DNA of 64,000 nucleotides, taken from contig CM054184.1 in NCBI GenBank assembly GCA_028829895.1, forward strand, positions 28,097,701-28,161,700. Reading direction: 5' to 3'. The notes under the pieces were generated by a model. That model worked only from the letters and a program-made list of their open reading frames with translations, was not told the DNA's origin and did no database searches. This DNA is from Sinotaia quadrata (lineage: Eukaryota; Mollusca; Gastropoda; Architaenioglossa; Viviparidae). The translations under genes and the position numbers were made by a program. This document shows positions 48,887-60,645 of this stretch, piece by piece. The first letter of the stretch is position 1, and the number at the start of each line of letters is the position of its first letter.

Positions 48887-49119
48887 TTATCTGCTGAGAT
48901 TATCGTTGAAAATGTGTGTGACATTCAAACCTTGATTAAGCAAGTTACTTAATTTTTCCTCATTGTTACACATTGTGGTGGCAACTCGACGATGACTGGT
49001 CAGATGTTCATCTGTGAACTGACTACCATATCTGTTTTTAGTAAATTTCATTCTTGAGAAGAACTGCTCACAATAATATATACTGCCCCAAAGTGATGTA
49101 AAATTTGAATTACTGCTAT
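48887..49119 (-). pseudogene. hAT transposase C-terminal dimerisation fragment
   Basis: An unbroken minus-strand frame contains LWGSIYYCEQFFSRMKFTKN and YGSQFTDEHL, the hAT C-terminal dimerisation motif, ending in TAA at 48889-48887. The catalytic part is absent. The sequence just upstream (TTTTTTTTTCCATAGCAG) looks like a splice acceptor. It differs from the 44-46 kb element and belongs to another hAT family. Confidence 0.75.
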
Positions 49120-49184
49120 GGAAAAAAAAATTGAAATTGCAAAATATAAAAACAGTTAGCGAGGGTCACACTGATTGGCCTAGT

Positions 49185-49226
49185 GGGTTGGGTTGTGGCC
49201 CGCAGGCCGCCTGTTGCACAACCCTG
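49185..49226 (-). mobile_element. hAT-like terminal repeat
   Basis: On the minus strand it reads CAGGGTTGTGCAACAGGCGG then CCTGCGGGCCACAACC, the GC-rich type of end found in hAT elements. With the fragment at 48887-49119 it suggests an internally deleted element of about 350 bp. The other end was not found. Confidence 0.5.
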
Positions 49227-49689
49227 CCCTAGACAATGCCGACTTGTTCCCTAGACAGTAGTCTGCAAGGTATCAGATCACTAGACTTGATGGACAAGGG
49301 ATGGCTTCTGATTGACAGGATCTACATAGATCTGTGAGCAATTTGGATTCTGCCTGTGTGCAGATGCACATTAGAAACTGTCGTAAGCCATAGTGTGGTC
49401 TGTTTGTTTTCCATTGACCCTGTTCTTGCTGTGTTGAGTGACATCAAATGGCGAGGATTCCCCATGTAGCCATAGCCAGGAAGAAGCCATGTTAGTAACT
49501 CAGATCACATGATTTATCTACACTTTACCTTCCCTGCTCTGACTCTCTATGATAAAAAAATTAGAAACCTGGAGAACAAAGTGTTTATTCTTGTCATTAT
49601 AATGAAGGAGTTTTAAAACTGGAGAACTCAAAAGTGTTTTACTATTGTCATTACAATGAAGAGAGTTTCATATCCATTCCCCCATACTA

Positions 49690-50830
49690 CTTTTTCAGGG
49701 TTGACCTTATGAATCAGATTAGATAAATGGGGTCATGACCTGGTATGAATTTTTGATAATATCCAGCCATAACTAAGAAGGAATGAACATCTTTCTTAAT
49801 CTTAGCCACAGGGTGAGATGTTTCTCGTAAATGACTTACTTTGTCTTCCTTTGAAGTTGGCCATAACCTCCTACATGGCCCAGGTAATTGAGTGCTTTAC
49901 TTTTTTATCTGACACTTGGAAGGATGTGTTGTCAAATCTGCTTTGCATAACTGCAAAGCAAAAAAAATGGAGCAATTCCATATGCTTAATTTAATCCAGG
50001 TAGGAATAATGATCAAAAGATTGTCCATAAAGTTAGATAAGTAGTCACTTTTGATTGGATCAATAAGTTTCCTCATCATTCATGTGAAGGTAGCTGGAAT
50101 GTTTTGAATGCCAAATGGCATAACCTTCCATTGATAGTGGCCACCATGTGGCAAAGCTAATTTCTCTTGATCATCTTATGTACCCTGATTTGGTAATAAC
50201 CTTTTGTTAAATCAATATGGGTGAAATAATGTGCATGAGTTAAATGAGAATAGATGTAGTCAGGTGTAGGTAGAGTTTGCATAATCATGTTCAGTCTTCA
50301 GTAGTCTACACAGAACACATATTTTCCAGCTTTTAAAAACTAGTATGACAGTGCAGCATATAGCGAGTCAGATGGTTTGGTTATGCCACCACACAAACAT
50401 TTTGTAAAACTTCAGTTTCAACAGCTGTGACTGTGGCATATGGCAAAGTATAGGGTTTACACCATATGGGGTTTAAATCCAGTAGTGTTACATAGAGCTT
50501 TTAAAGTTCTCTGTGTCCTGATTTATCTATCAGTACATCTTGGAAGTTATATAACACTCTTTTTTTTTTTTTACTTCCTGAGTTCTGCATCAATGCACAC
50601 ATCACAGAATATCTTGTTCGACACAAGTGGGTAATCTGAGTCTATGTTGGGCATGTTCAAATCCTTCTGTCACCACTGCTGTAACAAGATGGGGTTTGTC
50701 TCTAATACTTGGTTTGATCAGCAGCAGGGACAATAGGCTGTGTACTCGTATCTTCGTCAACCTTAACGCTGCAGTTAGACTGTATTTATTGTAAAAAGGG
50801 GGTTGCTTCTGGCCAAGCAAACTGTATGCT
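49690..50830 (-). pseudogene. Decayed Ty3/gypsy-type reverse transcriptase
   Basis: With several frame breaks the minus strand reads GITKPSDSLYAA, then KYVFCVDY and RLN, HIDLTKGYYQIRV, FMDNLLIII (the YxDD box, with DN in place of DD) and KADLTTHPSKCQI, then a decayed YYQKFIPG block. Upstream, VTAVVTEG and RLRLPTCVEQDIL resemble the spacer before the reverse transcriptase in the intact element at 60856-64000 (VVATIVTED, then LPNC). That suggests the same clade. No LTRs were identified around it. Confidence 0.8.
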
Positions 50831-50929
50831 GCCTAAGTGAAACAGCTGATGGGGTTAATGTAAATCACTTGAATCTTGGCCAAAACGATTGTAAGAACAT
50901 CAGTCACAAGATAATTTTAATAACATGAA

Positions 50930-51545
50930 AAAAATCTCAAGGACTAGGGATGCTTTTATTTTGAGCTACATATTGCATAAATACTACTAATAATCTATTT
51001 TATCTTCGTGTCTGCACAAGTGTATCTACATAACGCATAAATACTACCAATAATAATATTTTTTATCTTCGTGTCGCTAATGCATTAATCTTTTATATAG
51101 TGGTTAAACCCAATGATTCCTCTCCCATACAGATACTCACATGCACACAGTAAGTGTATTTGAAAAATATTATCTAATTTGCCCAACACTATTATAGAGT
51201 GAAAAACTTCAGTGCAGTTTGTAAAATGTTCAGTTACGGATTGATGTGGGGTACTCACTAGGTCTGGTCATTGTCTGTACCTATTGGAAATCAGATGCTG
51301 AATATCCAGTCGGGTGATGACAGTTACAGATCAATTTGGAGAGCTAGTACTCACTAGGTCTGGTCATTCATTGTCTGTATTTGCTGGAGGTCAGAGGTTC
51401 AGTATCCGGTCGGGTGATGACAGCCATAAGAACTTTATGTCCTCTCCCAGTTCAAATGCACATAGAGATTAGTAATATGAAGTCTTATTTAATATACGGA
51501 TATATAGCTTAGTAATAAGAAGTGTTATTTAATATAAGGACATAG
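50930..51545. repeat. Three short tandem duplications
   Basis: A unit of about 75 bp (ATTTTATCTTCGTGTC) is present twice at 50945-51075. A unit of about 110 bp (ACTCACTAGGTCTGGTCATT, GTCGGGTGATGACAG) is present twice at 51235-51425. A unit of about 55 bp (AGTCTTATTTAATATACGGA) is present twice at 51465-51545. Confidence 0.75.
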
Positions 51546-51799
51546 AGATAAATAGGAAGAATAGCCTTGGCATGTAGGTTGCAGTTTAAAGATGGGAAGA
51601 CTTATGCAACTATGTTGCTAGTGTGTGGGTTAAGTTTGCCTTTTATAAAATATTCATATGTCAAGAATCACTGTTTTATGTAAACAGTTTTGTGTCTTTT
51701 GATAATTTTATGCACATTAATTTTGATACGGACTAATAGGAATGATTGCAGCATTCATTTTTATCTGCATAAATATATTGTAAGAAGTGATTATTTTCT

Positions 51800-52360
51800 T
51801 GTAAATTCCATTATTTCAATAGGACTAATCATTGATCACGTCTGTTAGATAATTATAGGACCAATCATTAATCTTTCCTCTTAAATAATTATAGGACCAA
51901 GTCCTATATTCTAATCACTTTGATTTTGACATAACTCAGGTACAGTCATGAAAGCTGATTGTAAGTTAACTGACTGATAAAGAAAGAATAGATTAGAAAT
52001 ATTTCATACATCTTTGCAGGCACAGTCATGAAAGCTGATTGTAAGTTAACTGACTGATAAAGAAAGAATAGATTAGAAATATTTCGTACATCTTTGATCT
52101 ATAATTTGAATAGGAGAATGCTTATGTAATTGAACCATTGTTTCTATGCTCACTAACTTTATTACATTGTACATTATACTTGTGAATTTTGATTGATGCT
52201 ATATTTCGTCTGCTATGTGTGTGTTGGGCTAACGAATATCATTGCAGGATTTGTAAGTTGAGAATGTGTAAGAGAGAAAGAAGTTTAGAGATGAAATATG
52301 CCTGAAACTTAGCACTGCCCTTAATTTGACTTAGGCTGAAATAGGGTTTTTATTTTTGAC
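51800..52360 (+). mobile_element. Solo-LTR-like interspersed repeat, fragment E in opposite orientation
   Basis: The reverse complement aligns with copy C (about 25560-25950): TCAATCAAAATTCA, TCAATTACATAAGCATTCTC and TTATGTCAAAATCAAAGTGA. An internal unit of about 78 bp (GTACAGTCATGAAAGCTGAT) is duplicated at 51945-52100. Confidence 0.65.
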
Positions 52361-52369
52361 TGCTGTGTT

Positions 52370-54500
52370 TTTCAGCTGCTTGTTTTCGTAGCTGTATGCC
52401 TTGGTGGCTGGGATTGACTATCTCTGTTATTATTATTGTCCCTGGCTTGATTGGGACGTTCTAATCTATTGAGGACTGGAGTTCGTGCCATATTCAAGTC
52501 ATACTGTGACATCATTCCAGTGCATAAGTCCCAATCCAGATAACTGGCTTATAAAGACTAATGTTACTTATATTTTTTTCTAAATCTTGTTAACTTTTCT
52601 TTATTAAATTTCTTGTTATTATTTTAAATGCTATTTGTTAATGAAGTAATTTCTATTGTTTGTTTTCGTAGTCCGAAGTGATAATCTAATGAGTACATCT
52701 TGTCCTCTATTTATAATCGTCATATATATTATCCATAAACATTGATTCTCACAGAGATATGAGTGGGGGCCGGAGCCAAACTTGGCAGTGTACCAGTATA
52801 TCAACGTAACAGTTGCAGATATATGAATCTAACCATACTCTGCACCGGCACTTGTAGATGTCTTGTATCATAACTAATTACACATATTTGATATAATTCA
52901 TTATTACAAAGTCACCCCAGGGTATAGTGGCGATAGTGGACTGCATTAGGAGATAGGACTTTTGAGTACTGAGTTAATGAGTATATAGAAAGAAGCCAGA
53001 GTGGACTGCATTAGGAGAGAGAATCTTTTAGTGGAAACAAGGCTAAGAGTAGGTTGTGTTATAAAATATAATGTTAAGATAAAAAGAAAAAAGATTATTA
53101 CCCCCCCAAAAAAAAATCCCTCTTGTATTTACAAACACAATATTTATGTAAATGTTTATAAATAAAAATAATAAATCTCTCTTTTATTTTACCTGCATTT
53201 TTATTATTAAAAATAAATTAAAAACAAAACCAAGAAAGAAAACAGGGATGTTGAAACTTAGTAACTGTAAAATTATTATTTTAGAAGACTACTATATAAG
53301 TTAAATTGTCGAAGCAATCTGAATACAGCATGAGAAAAAGTGTTGAAGAAAGAACAAAGTTGTGTAGTTTGAAACATAATAGTAGCTTGGTAAATGCATT
53401 CCTGGAACTCAATATCGAACCAATTTCCTACATTCAAGTACAACTTAACAAACGGTCATACCAATTTCATGCGCTCAAGTACATCGTACCAATTTCCTAC
53501 ACTCAAGTACAGCTGAACTCACGATCGTACCAATTTCATATACTCATACGAGTCATGAAAAACGTTTTATTTATTATTAGAATTTTAAAAATAAATTATA
53601 CATATGGCTTATGATATTGTGCATGACAAGCAAATCGACTGTTTAAAATAATTCTCTGCTTTAGTTCACACAAAGACAATTCTCAAGCATAGACACTGCA
53701 TTTGGTTGGCATATGTTGTGATGGGTCATGCATGATCTTGGTGTCAACAGTGGACAGATAAAAAGCATGAAATATGGTAAGCGAGAAATAAAAGTTTTCC
53801 CCTCCCCAACTCCCACGTTGGTCAGATAAAAGGCATGAAATATATGGCAAGCGATAAAACATGTTGCTGCTTGCTTTTTCTTTTTAAAGGAATATTCATG
53901 GAATACAAAGAGGAAAGGAAAAACAATAAAATGAATATAATTAGAATATTAGAATTTTAAAAATCAGTTCAAAAACCCTAACAGCTTCTCGGCCTGATTA
54001 TATCACATTTTTTTTACTGAAAATGATAAGTCACTTTAATTCCCAAACTTCCAGACCCGTATGGGTGTCCGCAGTTAAAATGATGATAGATAGTAAGAGC
54101 TGTATCTAACCATTCCAAATGTTAGTCTATAACCGTTTATGCAAGTTATCCTGAGCTACTACTAATTATTTAATTAAAGAGAAGAAATATGAATATATTA
54201 ATAACACTATTTAAACACCAAAGCTAGCAGACAGAACTAGTCCTAATTAAACACCACAGGTAGCAGAGAACTAGTTGTTCATCAATGTAATAAAGCATAC
54301 TGAGGAGATTTGTACACACTATATTTATTAACAATCAATTAATATCATAGTCATAGTAATTAACTTGGAACTGAGTGTAACAAATAAATTAAATGGTTGA
54401 TATACATCTATTGAAATTCTTCCACTTTGCAGTGACGAAATCTCTCTTACTACTTCAACACATGGCAAAATGCTCATAGTTATTTATAGCAATTTTCATA
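52370..54500. other. Spacer downstream of DHDH
   Basis: A unit of about 50 bp (CCAATTTCCTACATTCAAGT) recurs three times at 53420-53540. No other feature is supportable. Confidence 0.45.
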
Positions 54501-54539
54501 ATTATTATCTGAATTTTATGTGTAGCTAAAATAAAAGTA

Positions 54540-54770
54540 GCTAATTTAGTTGTGTAGCAGTGTCTGTTTAATTATTAGCTGATTTAGAGGTATAGTAATT
54601 CAATTTATTATTAGCTGTGTAGTAATGTCTGATTAATTATTAGCTGATTTAGAGGTATAGTAATTCAATTTATTATTAGCTGTATAGTAATGTCTGATTA
54701 ATTATTAGCTGATTTAGCAGTTTAGTAATTCAATTAATTATTAGCTGCATAGTAATGTACAGTTAAAACT
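54540..54770. repeat. About 66-bp minisatellite, three to four copies
   Basis: The unit contains TTATTAGCTGATTTAGAGGT and ATAGTAATTCAATTTATTAT. It lies downstream of DHDH. Confidence 0.88.
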
Positions 54771-55069
54771 AGGTCATTCATTGCATAATAATCATAATGA
54801 TTAATTAGTAATAATAAATAATTCATAGTAATAATATCGAATAATTATAAAATTGACTTGTGTATTTAATGTCCAAATAATGTCTAATTAATTATTATCT
54901 GATTTAATTAGTGTCTAGTTAATTAATATTCTTCTAGCAGTATAAAAAGCTTTGCCACAATGCATAACACATTAATAGTTAATTTCTAGTTTTATATGGT
55001 AATGCCCACTTATTATTAATAAATGATGAAATTAATAATTGGCCAGTTAAAACTTAGAAATATTATTGT

Positions 55070-55075
55070 TTTATT
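55070..55075 (-). terminator. Candidate polyadenylation signal of DHDH
   Basis: AATAAA on the minus strand about 155 bases past the DHDH stop codon. Confidence 0.5.
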
Positions 55076-55228
55076 TTCTCTGATTATATAAGACTCATTT
55101 CCTCAACTAACCACACAGCTACATATTACACGAAAATTATTTGTATAATAAAAAAATTATGGCAAGATGATGTTGTTCAAGCATTCTTTTAAAATCCAAA
55201 TCTTCATGACAGAAGTGTGATGTGAAAT

Positions 55229-55332
55229 TTAAGGTTCCTTATAATGAATGCCCATCTGCTTCTGAGCCTGTTCCAGAATGGCCATAATATTTAAGGTGTC
55301 ATCCAGGGTCATTTCTGGACACTCTTTCTTTC
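55229..55332 (-). CDS. DHDH: DHDH last exon
   Basis: After acceptor TTTTATTTTCAG it encodes KKECPEMTLDDTLNIMAILE and a further 13 residues to KEP, then TAA at 55231-55229. The helix LDDTLNIMAILEQAQKQMG is the usual C-terminal helix of the family. Confidence 0.88.
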
Positions 55333-58300
55333 CTGAAAATAAAATTACAATTTGTGGTTACAAGCAACAGGCAGGCTTAAGTGGAACACCAGAATTAGTG
55401 AACACAATAAGTTTAAGAGGACTAGCATAAATATAAGAAACTTTCATATAACATAATATGAAATGTACAATAAAAGCTTTAATTCAGCCATCATGGAACT
55501 AATGGTGAAAGAAAGAAATTTAGAAAGAAAGAAAGAAAGACAGAGAGACATTGGTAACAAATTTTTTGAAATAAGTTTCTTTCATTAATGAGAATATGTT
55601 TTTCATAAAAAATACAATCTGCATTTCCTTTATTTATGCTGAAATTTCCGGTTAGTTCCCAATTTCTGTGTTTACAGATTCTTTTGCAAAAGACATGCAT
55701 GTAACAAGAAACAGTGCAATTGTAAATAGAATTTTTTCAAAGCAGCTGGTTCCAGTTCAAACTCAGCAAGATTCATCTTGCAAACTTAGAAAGTCACCGT
55801 AAGACGTCATATTTTAACCAACACCTTCTGTATAATTAAATTAAAAGAAATAAATGAAACTACTTGCATTAAAAAAAATCTAATCATCACAGTTGCTGTG
55901 CTCACCCTAAAATATCTCTGGAAATTGAAATTAACCTCAGGTTTGACCTCAATGTTGGCCTATACCATCAAATGTGATGCATCATTAGAACACAACTTCT
56001 ACAATGAAAGCAAACACAACTTTTACAATTAGAGCAAACAACTATTACAATTAGAGCAAACACAACTTTTACAATTAGAGCAAACACAACTTCTACAATT
56101 TGAGCAAACACAATTTTTACATTTAGAGTGTAGAGCAAACACAACTTTTACAATTAGAGCAAACACAACTTCTACAATTTGAGCAAACACAATTTTTACA
56201 TTTAGAGTGTAGAGCAAACACAACTTTTACAATTAGAGCAAACACAACTTCTACAATTAGAGCAAACACAACTTTTACAATTAGGGCAAACACAACTTTT
56301 ACAATTAGAGCAAACACAACTTTTACAATTAGAGCAAACACAACTTTTACAATTAGAGCAAACACAACTTTTACAATTTGAGCAAACACAACTTTTACAA
56401 TTAGAGCAAACACAACTTTTACAATTTGAACAAAAACACCTATACAATTTGAACAGCACTTCTTTTACAATTAAAACAAACATCCCTATTACAATTAAAA
56501 TGAGAAGAACAACCACACATAATGAAATGAGTAAGATCAAATTACAAAACACACTTGACAATGATATAAATATCTGAGAACTCACTTTGTGAACAGTATT
56601 CAATAATACAATATGATACACACAAAATATGATGAATATATCATTCAGTTAATCAATAAGACAGACACAAAACATGATGAATATCATTCATTTAATCAAT
56701 AAGACAGACACAAAACATGATGAATATCATTCACTTAATCAATAAGACAGCACATATTTGACGAATAGTATTCAGTAACACACCATGATAGACACACTTT
56801 ATAAAACTGTATTTATTAATCACCATGATACTTTATAAACAGTATTCAGTACTACGATAGATAGACTTTGTAAACAGTATGTAGTTATACACTATAATAG
56901 AGCACACTTTATAAGCAGTATTTAGTAATCAACAGGACATTTTGCCAACTCTGTTCTTTAATACAGCATGATAAACACACTTTATAAACAGTATTTAGTA
57001 ATAAGTCATGACAGACACAACACTTTTTAACTGTATTCAGTAATATACGATGATAGAAGCACCTCATCAAACCGATGTGGTAAATATTCCACGGTATAAG
57101 CACTTCACCAAACCGCACATGGTAATACCCCTCGTTAGAAGCACTTCACCAAACTGCACATAGTAATACACCCACCCCCAGTAGAAGCACTTCATCAAAC
57201 TGCTTGTGGTAACACCCCTTGGTAGAAGCACTTCACCAAACCGCATGCAGCAATACCCCTCGTTAGAAGCACTTCACCAAACTGCATGTGGTAATACCCC
57301 TCGTTAGAAGCACTTCACCAAACTGCACATAGTAATACACCCACCCCCAGTAGAACTTAGTAGAAGCACTTCATCAAACTGCTTGTGGTAACACACCTTG
57401 GTAGAAGCACTTCACCAAACCGCATGCAGCAATACCCCTCGTTAGAAGCACTTCACCAAACTGCATGTGGTAATACCCCTCGTTAGAAGCACTTCACCAA
57501 ACTGCACATAGTAATACACCCATCCCCAGTAGAAGCACTTCATCAAACTGCTTGTGGTAACACCCCTTGGTAGAAGCACTTCACCAAACAGCATGCAGCA
57601 ATACACCATGATACAAGCACTTCGCTAAACTGCATTCAGTAACACACCACAGTACAAGCACCGTATCAACTACATTTAGCACCATTATGTCAGAAGTCTC
57701 CCACATATTTTTTTATATAAATTTTCATATTCTGATCTATCATTTTTAAATGAGATGCTATTTGTGATTTGTATGATTTTAAAATGTTACATAAAGTTTA
57801 TTTTTGGAAATGAAGTACACAATGGTGAATGGAGAAATTAATCTGTTGAGTGAATAGTACTGTGGGGTAGGAATGCTATTATTGTCTGGTTTACACTGGA
57901 ACCCTGACCTCTAAGCAATAGTGTGTTGGCTTAAACATTAATTATGAACTTGTTTTTGGATAGGTCACCTGAAAGAATGTAACACACCACAGTAAGTACA
58001 CACATAATCAACAGTATTTAGTAACTCACCATGATAGGTACACAGGTAAACATGATAGTTCACATGTAATCCACAGTATTTTAATAACACACGATAGGTA
58101 CACTAGTAATCCACAGTATTTATTATGAACTCCTTTTAACCATTTATATCACCCGACTGGAAGCAGATATTTCCATTCTGATTCCAACATTTACAATGAA
58201 CACTAAAAGAATAACAAGCGCACACATTACCAACAATATTAAAGTAACACACCATGATAGATACACAGGTGAACATGATAGGTACACACATAATGAACAG

Positions 58301-58518
58301 TATTTAAACAGTGTGTTAGACACGCTTGCTCAAATGGCTACAAAGAGCAAATGCACACAGTTACCGTTCCTGAGACATTCCCGAACTGCCTGGGCCTCGT
58401 AGAGCATACCCACGCTGTTGGTAAAATTGTACGTCAATGAGCTTTCAGGAAGAGGAAACTCTTTCGTCTCACCAGAGGGCAGTGTTATCTTTGTAGGACA
58501 GTGCATTGGACTATGAAG
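55229..58518 (-). CDS. DHDH: Trans-1,2-dihydrobenzene-1,2-diol dehydrogenase (DHDH), C-terminal two exons
   Basis: Exons 58518-58365 and 55332-55229 join in phase to give the last 85 residues and a TAA stop. The family (Gfo/Idh/MocA fold, NADP-dependent) oxidises trans-dihydrodiols and D-xylose in the cytosol. The segment matches the end of the C-terminal domain: CPTKITLPSGETKEFPLPE, NFTNSVGMLYEAQAVRECLR, then LDDTLNIMAILEQAQKQMG. The Rossmann domain and catalytic Lys must lie beyond the right edge; no further exon was found up to 60.6 kb, and a retrotransposon occupies the sequence beyond. Whether the gene is intact therefore cannot be told from this window. The intron between the two exons is filled with minisatellites. 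Confidence 0.85.
55990..56450. repeat. 24-bp minisatellite, about 19 copies
   Basis: The unit is AGAGCAAACACAACTTTTAC plus AATT. Because 24 is a multiple of three the minus strand stays open and spells an artificial NCKSCVCS repeat. A larger duplication (with TTTAGAGTGTAGAGC) is superimposed on the left. Confidence 0.93.
56600..57010. repeat. Decayed tandem repeat of about 40 bp
   Basis: Units share ACACTTTATAAACAGTATTT and AATCAATAAGACAGACACAA. They grade into the array to the right. Confidence 0.75.
57040..57680. repeat. About 42-bp minisatellite with higher-order structure
   Basis: Monomers share TAGAAGCACTTCACCAAACT. Four monomer types, told apart by GCACATAG, GCTTGTGG, GCATGCAG and GCATGTGG, recur in the same order as a block of about 170-180 bp; GCACATAG is at about 57156, 57325 and 57504. 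About 14 monomers in total. Confidence 0.88.
57980..58310. repeat. Decayed tandem repeat beside the DHDH penultimate exon
   Basis: Units share CACACCATGATAGGTACACA and ATCCACAGTATTTA. They look related to the 56.6-kb repeat. Confidence 0.65.
58124..58207 (+). repeat. 84-bp direct repeat, copy 1
   Basis: Identical base for base to 58915-58998; begins TATGAACTCCTTTTAACCAT. Not part of any tandem array. Confidence 0.93.
58365..58518 (-). CDS. DHDH: DHDH penultimate exon
   Basis: Starts LHSPMHCPTKI after acceptor TGTTATTTCAG and ends RECLRN with donor ACG|GTAACT. Identical 84-bp repeats lie on both sides of it (58124-58207 and 58915-58998). Confidence 0.88.
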
Positions 58519-58914
58519 CTGAAATAACAACATTAACAACAAATATTTTTAAAATTAGGGATACAAGACTAACGAAATTGTTAATTAAATATTATGCATC
58601 ATGCTATTTAATTTAATGGTATCAACTTTTGTACATTATACTATTCAATTTACTAAACAGTTCCCATTTGAACAACTGTAATGCATTATGCTTTTCAATT
58701 CACCAAAATGTTCCAGTTTCATCTATTAATAATCAATATTATGACTAGCAAACATTATACTCTGCTAGTCTAATTACATATGTAGCTTCAGAACTATCAG
58801 TACTAGTTACAGTTTAGACACCATACACGTTCGCTAGATTTGATCTCCAGGGCAAAGACCCTCAACACAACTTTTCTCTGCAACATATCCCTTTTCGATT
58901 TACATTCATGACTA

Positions 58915-58998
58915 TATGAACTCCTTTTAACCATTTATATCACCCGACTGGAAGCAGATATTTCCATTCTGATTCCAACATTTACAATGAACACTAAA
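58915..58998 (+). repeat. 84-bp direct repeat, copy 2
   Basis: Identical to 58124-58207, 791 bp away. The pair brackets the DHDH penultimate exon. Confidence 0.93.
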
Positions 58999-60369
58999 TA
59001 AGTTCATCACTGCAGATGACAAATTCATGTCGTGTAATGTACTTTTGCTTTCAGAATATACTGATTTTGTTGACATTATATTTGTTACGTTTCCAGTATT
59101 TATTTAAAGACCCTGCTTAGAATAATTAAAAGACTTTAAATATAATTAATTCTTCCTCTCATATTCTACGCAGACTGGTTGCTCAATTTATTATCTGACT
59201 AATTAAAAGTGCGTCTTGTAGTTCAGACGACAAATTTACAGACTAATAAACTGCGAACTTTTAGCTAGATTTGAAAACAGTTAAATCCCTCTAAATTAAT
59301 ATGCACTCGTCATCAATCTTTCTGCTCATCCGCCCCCATTCAAATCTAAGAATTAATCTAATTGGTCTATTGTGCATAGAAATCAACTACTAAGAGGTTT
59401 TAACAAAGAAAATAAGATTTAATAAAGTTTAACAAATTAACAATAAATCGAATGCAACGCGAATAGTCTTCACTCTGTCTTTACGCGCCTATGCCTGATT
59501 TTTGTCAATCTAAATTGCCAGAAAAGTGTTCCTTTGAGATCTGTACACTTGATTTTGCACTTAGCTCTATTCTTGTATCCTTGGTCTCAACACTCAGTCA
59601 TGCCGGTTCGTTCCCTCAGTCCCCCTTTAACGACACACGTGGTGCATAAGGAATGATGTCCCTTTGTTAGTGGCTAGGAACTGGAATTTTTGCAGCATGG
59701 CCCTCAGAGTGGATTTCGACACGCTTACACCAATAAGCTAATGCAGGTGAGGCATGGGTGAACATGAACCATGAGCCGACCTGTGGATGCAACGTGTTTG
59801 GATATAATTCTCAACCTAACAGGTCCTACCTAGGCATGGCTCAATTAAATGCGCTGAACAAAGAGTTTCGACCTCGCGTCGCTTACAATTAGATTTAGAA
59901 AAAATATAATCGTCTCACATGTGTTCCATTTAACAGTCATGACGTATGAAGCAATAAAATAGATACAACGTTAAATTAATGTTCATACAAGGGGTAATTC
60001 AAGCCGACAGAGCGCTTCACAATTTACAATTTAAATTACACGCAATAATTGAGTTACATGAAGAATTCATCTCGAGCGCAGCATTCTGGCTCTTAGTGAA
60101 TTAAAACAATATAAATTAAAGTACAGAAATGGAAAAATGGTTACAATAAATTTATATTCCGTAACATATAGGTTTTCAGCTATTTCTCTGAACCATGCTC
60201 AAGTGTATATGGAAATCATATAATACATAGCACAAATACATACTTAAACAATACATAGGCAAATACTATTAAATAAAATGATACCTTTTGAGAGAAGTCG
60301 AAGGGTACCTTGATTCTCTATGGCGTCGGCTGCCTCTCACGACCCGAGTAAGCTGATGGAATTAGCTAA
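58999..60369 (-). other. Probable remainder of the retrotransposon 3' LTR plus flank
   Basis: No coding sequence. Base composition is less AT-rich than the surroundings between about 59460 and 59900. If the LTR is of the same size as the other LTR-like repeats here, it ends near 58.9-59.1 kb, where AATAAA lies on the minus strand (about 59100). The end could not be fixed without the 5' LTR. Confidence 0.4.
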
Positions 60370-60632
60370 AATGTGCTCGAAGTGAGGGAGCGGAAGCGTG
60401 TGGGTACATATATAGAAAGGTATATTGCGTATCACGTGACTGTTCGCAAAGCATGTGGTTGGTTCGAGAACTGGACAATGGTCCTAAAGTTACATAACAT
60501 CTTGACCTGTTCTAGAAGCGCCTAGAAAAAGGAAGCTTTGAACAAAGGGGTCAAGGGTTTCAAATATTCGAATTTGAAGTAAACAAGGCTAAGTGGGTCA
60601 TCAGGTCGGACATTTTTATCAGACTTGTGACA
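60370..60632 (-). mobile_element. 3' LTR start (U3 and promoter) of the Gmr1-like retrotransposon
   Basis: On the minus strand the LTR begins TGTCACAAGTCTG at 60632, directly after the polypurine tract. A TATA-like CTATATATG lies about 220 bp into it (near 60410), followed by GC-richer sequence with CACTTCGAGC, as expected for a promoter. The downstream end of the LTR is not defined. Confidence 0.7.
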
Positions 60633-60645
60633 CCCCCTTGCTTTT
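60633..60645 (-). other. Polypurine tract of the retrotransposon
   Basis: AAAAGCAAGGGGG on the minus strand, immediately before TGTCAC. This is the plus-strand priming site for reverse transcription and fixes the LTR border. It lies about 210 bp past the pol stop codon. Confidence 0.85.

Noticed and set aside
56029..56621. Open frames encoding Cys-rich octapeptide repeats (NCKSCVCS)
   Set aside because: They are produced by a 24-bp minisatellite in the DHDH intron; the period is a multiple of three, so all units stay open. No start context, splice signals or independent evidence.
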